A program made the translations under genes and the position numbers. The notes under the pieces were generated by a model, which saw only the letters and a list, made by a program, of their open reading frames with translations, made no database searches and was not told the DNA's origin. Shown here one piece after another: positions 17,001-23,356 of a DNA stretch of 64,000 bases. Source of the stretch: CAYZMH01 sp964479445. Lineage in GTDB: Bacteria; Bacteroidota; Bacteroidia; Bacteroidales; GCA-2748055. The stretch lies in assembly GCA_964479445.1 (NCBI GenBank), contig CAYZMH010000003.1, positions 58,072 to 122,071 of the forward strand. Reading direction: 5' to 3'. Every line of letters starts with the position of its first letter. Positions within the stretch are counted from its first letter, which is position 1.

Positions 17001-19983
17001 TTTCCGGGTTAAACCGAAAAGCACCAGAGATTATTCCATTCAAACGGTGGTGGATGACCTGGGAATTGCGGGGAATTATTCGGGTAGTGCGCATGTGGAG
17101 GTTCACCCGTTACCTGCGCCACAGATCATGAATGCACGTACCACGTTTCTCATCTCGGAGGAGGGGATCAATCTGAAAGCTCTGCCACAGGGCGGGATCT
17201 TTACCGGTCCGGGTGTGGAGACCTCAACGAGCCGGTTTTTCCCGGAAGTGGCGGGGGTAGACGGTTCACCGCACCCGATATTGTATACCTACGAAGATGA
17301 GCATGGCTGCACAGGAACCGATCTTACGCAGTTTACGGTTGTTTCCGAGGTAGCCACGCTCACCGTGCCGGATACCATTTGTTTTAATGCCCCGCCGGTT
17401 GCCGTGGAGGGGAGCAACAGCACCGGTGGTCCGGGCTCCTTTAATTTATTCAGGGTCAAGGGGAATACGGATGTTTTTATCACCGATGGATTGGTGGATT
17501 CATCGCTGACTGATGACCGGGCGCACCTGCTGCCCGAGGAGCTTGAACGGGGTACCTACCGGGTTGTTTATCACTTCAAATTCCAGGATTCCATTCCGCG
17601 GACCATTGATGAGCTCTTTTTTCTTGATGAGATACCGCCCATCCGGTTTACGTTGCGTCCTGACGATGCCGTTTGCCGGAATGAGGATGCTTCATCCCTG
17701 GAGACCAATCTGGATGAGAACGAGGGCACTTATCAATACTCAGGATCCGGCGTTGAGTTTATACCCGGATCGGGATACTCGTATAACCCGGGGCTGGCAG
17801 ATATCGGAACCAACAGGATCCTGTACCAGTTTGTTGCTCCTTCTGGTTGCGCGAGGAAGGATTCCATCGAGGTGATCAATTATGATGTGCCGGGGGTAGA
17901 TTTCACCCCGACCGGTATCTGCATACCCGAGAGCGGAGGTCCGGTAGGATTTATAAACACAACCGACAAAGAGGACCTGGTTGCAGAGTGGCGATGGGAG
18001 TACGGGGATGTGAACAGTGGCAGTGCGAATACCGATACCTTTGCGGTGAAAACCGACCCGGTACATGATTATACCGGTCCGGGTTTACGAACCGTTTCCT
18101 TGGAGATCATTACCCTGAACGGGTGTGTTGCGAGCCGTGACAGTTCCATTGATTTTGCCGACAAACCCATCGCGGATTTTCGATGGGTAAGTGATTGTTA
18201 TGTTGAGGGGGCCGGGGTGGACCTGGTTAATGAATCTGCGTCGGAGCGGACCTGGGATTCATTTAAATGGCTTTTTGCACAGGCCGGAGGTGTGGCATTT
18301 GACTCCACGATTACACAGGATCAGCAGGATATTGCGTATACTTTCCCCGACATGGCCAACTACGATATTTCACTGATCGCGGTAAATGATAAGATGTGTT
18401 CCGATACACTGCACAGTACCCTGGTGCTCAAGCCCAATATTACATTGAAAGACACATCGTTCCTGGAGGGTTTTGACGGGAGCGATGTGAAATGGGATAC
18501 CCGTTCGGATACCGCGACCCAGAATAGTTGGGTACGGGGTGAACCTGATTTCTCGGGTTTTACCCCCGAGGCCGGAGACTACGCTTTCTACACTGATTTC
18601 CCCGAGAATCCCGACCAACGGGGTGTGGAGCAATCCTGGATTCAGAGTCCCTGCTTTGATTTCCGTGGAATGGAGCGACCCATGATAAGGATGGATATCA
18701 TGCGCAGTTTTGATTTTAACCGGGATGGAGCGGTACTGCAGTATACTCTGAACAATGGGCTTGACTGGATCACAGTTGGAAATATCGGGGAGGGGATCTC
18801 CTGGTACAACTCGTTTGATATAAAGGAGGAGCCGGGAGGCAGTTCCATTGGCTGGTCGGGCGAAGCCCTGTTTGATCCGGATACCACATGGGTGCAGGCC
18901 GCTCACGACCTGGATATGCTCAGGGATCAAGAGACGGTGATCTTCCGTGTAATTTACGGGACCGATGGTGCTTCTGTGGTAGACAATGAAGGATTTGCCT
19001 TTGATAATATTTACCTGGGAGAACGATCCAAGCGGGCCCTGATCGAGCATTTTACCAATTCCTCTGCCGATGCTGCACCGGAAGCCGATGGTGCAATTGA
19101 TGATTTTACGGATAACAATAACCTGGATGTGGTTAACCTGCAATATCATATGCATTTCCCGGGAGCAGATCCCATGAATGAGAACAATCCGTCTCCGGCG
19201 GCTTCCCGTTCGTTTTACTACGGGGTGAACCAGGTGCCGTTTGCCCTGATGGACGGGGGATTTGACAATAGTTACCGGTACGACTTTGCACCGGGTGAGC
19301 CCGATGGATCCTCGCTCAGGCAATTGACCCTGGAGAGTCCCTCGTTTGATATAGACCTGCGTTTCTGGCTGTATGACACCCGGATGCGGGTTCGAAGCCA
19401 CATTACTGCACTGGAGGATATGGGTGAAAAGAATTTGGTTCAGTATATCGTTGTGGCGGAGAAGCAGGTGACCTCCTATGAAGGGGAGAACGGGGATACC
19501 GAGTTCAATAACGTAGTGCTGGGAATGCTGCCGAGTCCGGCCGGAACCCTCTATGAGAAAGCCTGGACACGCGATGAATCCATGGAAATATCTCATACCT
19601 GGCCGTATGCTCATGTGGAGGACCTCTCCGACCTGGTGGTGGTTTCTTTTATCCAGGAGCGTGGGACCGGAAAGGTGCTACAGGTGTCGGCTGCCCCGGA
19701 GCCCGAAGTTCCCCTGGGTGCGGGTCACCAATTCGCCCGGGAGGGAATATCCCTCTATCCCAATCCTGTCAGGGAGCAGATGCATGTGGACCTGGACCGG
19801 AACGTACCCTCTTCCCGTCTTGAAATAACAGACCTGTCCGGTCGTACTTTAATGCAGCAGGAGGTGATCCGGGGTGAAGAACAAATTATTCAGACGGCTC
19901 ATCTGGAACAGGGATCTTATCTCCTTTTGTGGAAAGAGGGGAATCGCCTGCTGGACCGGCTGCCGTTTATTAAGGTACGCTAG
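14005..19983 (+). CDS. Giant multidomain secreted protein with T9SS type A sorting domain
   Basis: The ATG at 14005 gives the signal peptide MKTGNSFLFVLLLLVLTGPLFGQ; an earlier in-frame GTG at 13987 would only add six residues. Length is 1992 residues. Residues about 25-540 hold four degenerate tandem units of about 125 residues marked by DIRN, a central tryptophan, and V-(I/V)-TV strands. Further on come Ig-like segments, a SprB-like stretch (GGTPPYDVVITDG), two PKD-like domains (about 1300-1480), a jelly-roll-like region (SWIQSPCFDFRG), and a domain resembling Omp28 (RALIEHFTN) without its cysteines. The end, ISLYPNPVREQMHVDL to PFIKVR, is a T9SS type A sorting domain, so the protein is secreted and anchored at or released from the surface. 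An adhesin or structural role is inferred. It ends 5 nt from a convergent gene. Confidence 0.85.
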   Translation: MKTGNSFLFVLLLLVLTGPLFGQTATLSENIGDEGDIRNGTVYQVVVTVTSDTFVAGVTQNTQVNSDFLDALKTGEAAWDGVVDQMDHTDFTLAQDDTVLTIDVDPYPDYYIDADDQIGLTIPSNALKSGSSLVASNNIQISNLLPSAVFSGTFTGNPDESAIRSGDQTLVITLDHNRWHPDIGSSTPLLNAVKAIFTGPSSFDNLLDHMESGDLALNGDRTVLTVTFRGRFNFYIGSDITVQVDLNSSPQLLEVQETIQSATTDFTIGNEDPVISVVPSSYSEQVVRSTGFQFEISLEGDAWENLLSSSFEDRITGDTAWNNQVQPSGLSVTRTNDSVVTVTVSSSAGYDIAVNDTVTVTVDGGDLEFTGAGTYPVSGRIVITPAAASVSAGGTITGGLTEGDIRNQSYEITLGISEDAWVTDLMSDPVKRRTLVENITASPAETGWDDLISEILGTDDGLSNLSRNGDVITITVPAVSDFNIIEDISLSAGVPPELLQYSGSSLSDNGFTTLSALPATLTIASSPPSLAEDNLDGAVLTATLEEETYDDGTFDVSNFSFSPSISGLSIDAGTFQYVGADAITFNLLYSGDMDTDQAFGLRIGAAELTTGPALTSSNTLSVTAQIEPEITGVDIPDQPMGIGAVVEAEITVVNDQGFTFSYHDGTIAGRLLDSVVRDDPTTYLGYFTVQEGSNPQYTAAEPIPVTDLALQNGTIQGVAFTGSITNPGDLLDSQRPVVDLVEFDAGSYIIGDMVEAIVHAGEAGLDFDMAGSHINNVGFSGPNISVSEIGSGIYRVRYTVEAGDDDVTGVIPVSVVMTDGAGNNSAPNTTASGTSPVIDANKPEITDVEVLTSGIQVPGNMIRIRITATETGLDTVSGTKVNGVSDPMQLGFTDNGDHTYLIEYVVGADDNEVAAGNLAARFILEDGSGNTRTHTTLPGNDISIVTSGPTVYLFGGGEICRGDSSLIQVDINGGTPPYDVVITDGSNDSTFLDLPGSFSFRVKPKSTRDYSIQTVVDDLGIAGNYSGSAHVEVHPLPAPQIMNARTTFLISEEGINLKALPQGGIFTGPGVETSTSRFFPEVAGVDGSPHPILYTYEDEHGCTGTDLTQFTVVSEVATLTVPDTICFNAPPVAVEGSNSTGGPGSFNLFRVKGNTDVFITDGLVDSSLTDDRAHLLPEELERGTYRVVYHFKFQDSIPRTIDELFFLDEIPPIRFTLRPDDAVCRNEDASSLETNLDENEGTYQYSGSGVEFIPGSGYSYNPGLADIGTNRILYQFVAPSGCARKDSIEVINYDVPGVDFTPTGICIPESGGPVGFINTTDKEDLVAEWRWEYGDVNSGSANTDTFAVKTDPVHDYTGPGLRTVSLEIITLNGCVASRDSSIDFADKPIADFRWVSDCYVEGAGVDLVNESASERTWDSFKWLFAQAGGVAFDSTITQDQQDIAYTFPDMANYDISLIAVNDKMCSDTLHSTLVLKPNITLKDTSFLEGFDGSDVKWDTRSDTATQNSWVRGEPDFSGFTPEAGDYAFYTDFPENPDQRGVEQSWIQSPCFDFRGMERPMIRMDIMRSFDFNRDGAVLQYTLNNGLDWITVGNIGEGISWYNSFDIKEEPGGSSIGWSGEALFDPDTTWVQAAHDLDMLRDQETVIFRVIYGTDGASVVDNEGFAFDNIYLGERSKRALIEHFTNSSADAAPEADGAIDDFTDNNNLDVVNLQYHMHFPGADPMNENNPSPAASRSFYYGVNQVPFALMDGGFDNSYRYDFAPGEPDGSSLRQLTLESPSFDIDLRFWLYDTRMRVRSHITALEDMGEKNLVQYIVVAEKQVTSYEGENGDTEFNNVVLGMLPSPAGTLYEKAWTRDESMEISHTWPYAHVEDLSDLVVVSFIQERGTGKVLQVSAAPEPEVPLGAGHQFAREGISLYPNPVREQMHVDLDRNVPSSRLEITDLSGRTLMQQEVIRGEEQIIQTAHLEQGSYLLLWKEGNRLLDRLPFIKVR

Positions 19984-19988
19984 GGGTG

Positions 19989-21188
19989 TTATGTGGTAAG
20001 CGTTTCCCCGAAATGTTTTCCGAAGGCTCTGAAATCGGCCTCTTTTTCGCTGGTGGGAAAAAATTTGGCCGCAATGCTGTTTCGTATATCGAATTTCAGG
20101 TTGGACAAATGGTTCTCGATGAGTTTCACTGCCTCCCCGCTCCAGCCGTAGGACCCGAAGACAGCAGCGGGTTTGTTTTTATCCCGGATCGGGTTCATTA
20201 CGCTGAATAACTTATAGATCGGCAGCAGGGTGTTCTGGTTGATGGTGGGTGAACCAATGATCACGGCGTCAGCACCAACCAGCTTCTGTTCCATGTCACC
20301 CAGCAGCATGTTTTCGATATCGGCCAGTTCAACCTCAAGGTTTTTATTTTCCCTGATTCCTTCGGCAATCTGTTCCGCCATGGTTTTTGTATACCCGTAG
20401 GCAGAGATATAGGCAACCAGGATCCGGTTTTTCTGCCGGGTTTGTTCCAGGTACTCTTCCGCCATCTTCCGGCTCTGTTCCACGCGGGTTCGCCAGGTAG
20501 TGCGGAGGATGGGTCCATGGCCCGGACAGACTGCATCCAGGGGCAGGTCCTTTATTTTATCGATGGCTTTCAGCATGAATTTGCTGTAGGGTTTCAGGAT
20601 CACATCGAAATAGTAGATAAACGAGTCTTCATAGTCTGCAACCAGGTTGTCGAACATGCGTTCATCGGAAAAGTGGGCACCGAATGAGTCGCAGGTAAAG
20701 AGCAGTTTATCTTCTTCCAGGTAGGCATAAATAGAATCGGGCCAGTGGAGGTTCGGTGCACCGATGATCCGGAGGGTCATATTGCCCAGGTCAATGGTGT
20801 CCCCGTCTTTCACCTTCTGGCTTTTAAAGGGTTTTTCCATCATTTCTGACAGGTAATTGATTGCCTGTCCGCTCCCCACTACCGTGGCATTGGGTGCCTT
20901 TTCCAGGATATACTTGAGGGAACCCGAGTGGTCGGGTTCTGTATGGGTGCATATCACATACTCGATTTCAGAGAGATCGGTAAGGGCTTCGAGCTTTTCC
21001 CTGTATTCGTCCCAGAACGACTCTTTCACTGTATCGATCAGGGTTTTCTTTTCCGCATCTATGCAATAGGAGTTATAGGTGGTTCCGAACTCAGTCTCCA
21101 TGACGATATCAAATGTAACGATGTCTTTGTCATGAACCCCGGCCCATGTTACATGGTCGGATACTTTCAGAATGCTGTTTTCGTTCAT
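19989..21188 (-). CDS. Flavodiiron protein (A-type flavoprotein, O2/NO reductase)
   Basis: The start at 21188 gives 399 residues beginning MNENSILKVSDHVTW, the family's usual N-terminus; the longer in-frame extension is poor in coding character and crosses a terminator hairpin. The N-terminal metallo-beta-lactamase-like domain carries the di-iron ligands: HTEPDH, NLHWPDS, the aspartate of TCDSFGAHF, and PGHGPI. The C-terminal 150 residues are a flavodoxin domain (AYISAYGYTKTMAEQIAEGI, GSPTINQNTLLPI, GSYGWSGEAVKLIE) that binds FMN. Such enzymes reduce oxygen to water or nitric oxide to N2O in the cytoplasm of anaerobes, with electrons usually from rubredoxin; no rubredoxin gene is adjacent. 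A TATATTTG element lies about 20 nt upstream of the start. It protects oxygen-sensitive enzymes such as the hydrogenase and ferredoxin oxidoreductase encoded further on. Confidence 0.92.
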   Translation of the reverse strand: MNENSILKVSDHVTWAGVHDKDIVTFDIVMETEFGTTYNSYCIDAEKKTLIDTVKESFWDEYREKLEALTDLSEIEYVICTHTEPDHSGSLKYILEKAPNATVVGSGQAINYLSEMMEKPFKSQKVKDGDTIDLGNMTLRIIGAPNLHWPDSIYAYLEEDKLLFTCDSFGAHFSDERMFDNLVADYEDSFIYYFDVILKPYSKFMLKAIDKIKDLPLDAVCPGHGPILRTTWRTRVEQSRKMAEEYLEQTRQKNRILVAYISAYGYTKTMAEQIAEGIRENKNLEVELADIENMLLGDMEQKLVGADAVIIGSPTINQNTLLPIYKLFSVMNPIRDKNKPAAVFGSYGWSGEAVKLIENHLSNLKFDIRNSIAAKFFPTSEKEADFRAFGKHFGETLTT

Positions 21189-21207
21189 AGTCTGTATGAT
21201 TTTGATG

Positions 21208-21215
21208 CAAATATA
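21208..21215 (-). promoter_or_regulatory. Bacteroidota -7 promoter element before the flavodiiron gene
   Basis: On the minus strand the sequence reads TATATTTG, a full match to TAnnTTTG, 19 nt before the ATG at 21188. No clear TTTG lies 19-21 nt further upstream, so confidence is moderate. Confidence 0.45.
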
Positions 21216-21247
21216 ATAAAGTAGCCTGTCACGTAGCAGGCAGCAAC

Positions 21248-21280
21248 AAAAAAAAGGAGCTGCTCTAATGGAGCAGCCCC
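21248..21280 (-). terminator. Rho-independent terminator after the small secreted protein gene
   Basis: Read on the minus strand, GGGGCTGCTC, loop CATTA, GAGCAGCTCC form a 10-bp stem (one G-U pair) followed by eight T. It lies about 70 nt downstream of the stop of the 79-residue gene and upstream of the flavodiiron gene, so it separates the two transcription units. Confidence 0.85.
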
Positions 21281-21347
21281 TGAAACTCACAATCTGACTG
21301 TAACGGATCTATCTATTAACTTTAACCGCGAAATTAGGTTTTACATG

Positions 21348-21587
21348 TTATTCTGAACCGCCACCGCAAGTCTTCTCGCATGGAGCCTTTTTCTTAGCTT
21401 CTTTTGCTTTTTTGCTTTCGGCTTTCGTACTGCAATCCTTGGATTTTTTATCCTTGGATTCTTTTTTCTCAGGATCTTTGTCGGCAAGAGTTATCGCGAT
21501 AGTTTCCTGACTGGTAGCTGCAAATGCAGGTGCACTGATACCTCCCATAAAGGCTACAAGTGCTAAAATTGCTAATACTTTTTTCAT
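21348..21587 (-). CDS. Small secreted Lys/Glu-rich cysteine-containing protein
   Basis: A 79-residue protein with a clear signal peptide (MKKVLAILALVAFMGG, cleavage after APAFA). The mature part is about 55 residues, very rich in Lys, Glu, Asp and Ser, with three cysteines (KDCSTKAE and APCEKTCGGGSE). It forms its own unit: it ends at a strong terminator and is preceded by a 94-nt gap after psd. The length and lack of hydrophobic core suggest an unstructured periplasmic protein, possibly metal- or thiol-active through the CEKTC motif. No family is recognised. Confidence 0.65.
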   Translation of the reverse strand: MKKVLAILALVAFMGGISAPAFAATSQETIAITLADKDPEKKESKDKKSKDCSTKAESKKAKEAKKKAPCEKTCGGGSE

Positions 21588-21681
21588 AACTTCAAATTTT
21601 TTTGGGTTCGCATTTGCTAAGATAGGGCAAAGAGAAACCGCTTCCTGTTAACGCGGTGTTAAAAACAGACAAAAAAGTCTT

Positions 21682-22335
21682 TTATTTTAACCGGGCGACA
21701 GGAGTTGTCCCGCCTTTTGTTTGCTGGCCTTGCCTGACAAGGATTTCCACGTTTTCAGGCAGGAAGAGATCGAGCCGGGATCCAAACCGAATGAATCCCA
21801 TTTCGCCGGATTGGAGAACAGCATCCCCCGGTTTGGGGTAAAATTTGATTCTCCGTGCCACAAAGCCTGCAATTTGCCTTACAAGCAGGGTGATCTGACT
21901 GTTTTGAATGACGATGGTGTTTCGCTCGTTAAGGGTGGATGATTTAGGGTGTCTTGCTACCAGGTATTTTCCGGGATGGTAGCTGTAGTGAATAAGGGTG
22001 CCGGAGACAGGAAACCAGTTTATATGAATGTCGTGTATACTCATGAAGATAGAGACCTGGATGCGCTGGTCGTGGAAGTATTCTCCTTCCCGGGTCTTTT
22101 CGATGACTACGACCTTACCGTCGGCCGGGGCCAGAACCAGGGATTCATCAGCGGTGAACCTGCGCCTGACAGGGATCCTGAAAAAGCGGAACATCATCAG
22201 GAGCAGAACCAGGAGGGTGAAGGCAAGGGGTATGCCGGCATAAAGGGGCAGGGTAGCTAAAAGGAGCAGGGCACCCGGTATAGCTGCGAGTATACTTATG
22301 TACAATATGGTGTGTCCTTCCCTGTGAAATTTCAT
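21682..22335 (-). CDS. psd: Phosphatidylserine decarboxylase proenzyme (short type)
   Basis: A 217-residue inner-membrane enzyme that turns phosphatidylserine into phosphatidylethanolamine. Hydrophobic segments occupy about residues 10-50. Family motifs are ADGKVV, IFMSIHDIHINWFPVSG, and near the C-terminus RFGSRLDLFLP, where cleavage between Gly and Ser is expected to create the pyruvoyl cofactor on the new serine. The short length and FGSRLD site fit the archaetidylserine-decarboxylase-like subfamily common in Bacteroidota. Its start overlaps the end of cdsA by 4 nt, so the two phospholipid enzymes are translationally coupled; the serine transferase pssA is not in the window. Confidence 0.92.
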   Translation of the reverse strand: MKFHREGHTILYISILAAIPGALLLLATLPLYAGIPLAFTLLVLLLMMFRFFRIPVRRRFTADESLVLAPADGKVVVIEKTREGEYFHDQRIQVSIFMSIHDIHINWFPVSGTLIHYSYHPGKYLVARHPKSSTLNERNTIVIQNSQITLLVRQIAGFVARRIKFYPKPGDAVLQSGEMGFIRFGSRLDLFLPENVEILVRQGQQTKGGTTPVARLK

Positions 22336-23153
22336 GAGAGCAGCGACCAGATTGAGATCATACCGAACATGACCGGGGCAGCAAACATCAGGGAGTCGAA
22401 CCGGTCGAGTGCTCCCCCGTGTCCGGGAATCAGGTTCCCCGAATCTTTCACCCCGGCTTCCCTTTTCAGGCGGCTTTCAAAGAGGTCACCCATAATGGCG
22501 GCGATACTGATAAGGATAGCCAGTATGACCCAGAGCAACAGGGAATAGCTCCGGGTAGTGAAATAGAGAAGTATCCCGGTGCCTGCTGCAAAGAGAAGTC
22601 CCAGGGCTGTTCCCTCCCAGGTTTTGGAAGGTGAAATGGATGGCCAGAGCAGGGTTCTGCCCAGCATCTTGCCAAATACAAATGCTGCGGTATCGTAAGT
22701 CCAGACAAGTGCCAGGAGTGCACCGGGTAAAAGGGAATCATAAGGTTTGTCCGGAGGTATCCATCCCAGTGCTAAAAGGAAGAGCATGGTTCCGGTTACC
22801 CAGATCATACCCCAGGTAAGCAGGGTCATCTCCCGCAGCGAGCTGTGTCGTTTGACAAGGGTATATAGGGTAAAAAAAATGATCAGGAACATGGGCAGTG
22901 CGATCAGCCAGCCTGCCAGCAGACGGTCGGTGATGACCAGGTAGAAAAGAAAGAGGAGGGTCTGACCGGTGATCATCAGCAGGATGAAGAGCAACTGGTG
23001 TCTGATTCGGAACATATTCCTGAACTCCAGGAAGCTCAGGGTAAAGATCAGGAGGGAGAGCAGCAAGAAAGCGATCTCTCCCCAGAGGATCGAACCTGCG
23101 ACCAGGGCGATCAGGAATATTCCGGAGATCGTTCGCAGGATGAGGTTTCTCAT
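22332..23153 (-). CDS. cdsA: Phosphatidate cytidylyltransferase (CDP-diglyceride synthase)
   Basis: A 273-residue protein with about eight membrane helices. It makes CDP-diacylglycerol from phosphatidic acid and CTP at the inner membrane. The C-terminal signature is visible: LGRTLLWPSISPSKTWEGTALG (about residues 170-190) and the terminal GDLFESRLKREAGVKDSGNLIPGHGGALDRFDS, which contains the metal-binding aspartates. Start and end overlap its neighbours by 4 nt each (DUF2007 gene upstream, psd downstream), in an operon that starts with rsfS and ftsH. Confidence 0.93.
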   Translation of the reverse strand: MRNLILRTISGIFLIALVAGSILWGEIAFLLLSLLIFTLSFLEFRNMFRIRHQLLFILLMITGQTLLFLFYLVITDRLLAGWLIALPMFLIIFFTLYTLVKRHSSLREMTLLTWGMIWVTGTMLFLLALGWIPPDKPYDSLLPGALLALVWTYDTAAFVFGKMLGRTLLWPSISPSKTWEGTALGLLFAAGTGILLYFTTRSYSLLLWVILAILISIAAIMGDLFESRLKREAGVKDSGNLIPGHGGALDRFDSLMFAAPVMFGMISIWSLLS

Positions 23154-23356
23154 CTGTTTTCGTATTCCTGGATAAGTTTTTTACTCCTGATAACGTTATT
23201 ACGGTGGACGTATAATTCGATATCCCCGAACTTGTAAAAAGAGTCTTTCTTATTCATAATGAAGGCTGTGATCTCGTTGTCAGTTAACATTTGCTTTACG
23301 ATTTCAGCCTCGTACAACTGATCGGTGCTGAATATTCTCACCAGGTCGTCACTCAT
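23150..23356 (-). CDS. DUF2007 family small protein (putative signal transducing)
   Basis: A 68-residue soluble protein. The order DLVRIFSTDQLYEAEIVKQML, then EITAFIMNKKDS, then DIELYVHRNNVIRSKKLIQEY matches the DUF2007 fold, related to PII-like alpha/beta proteins. Function is unknown. It is sandwiched between ftsH and cdsA with 4-nt overlaps on both sides, so its expression is locked to those membrane-homeostasis genes. Confidence 0.75.
   Translation of the reverse strand: MSDDLVRIFSTDQLYEAEIVKQMLTDNEITAFIMNKKDSFYKFGDIELYVHRNNVIRSKKLIQEYENR

Noticed and set aside
18370..19614. 414-codon minus-strand open frame inside the giant T9SS gene
   Set aside because: It is antisense to a well-supported coding sequence, has no recognisable domain and its composition is that of a shadow frame.
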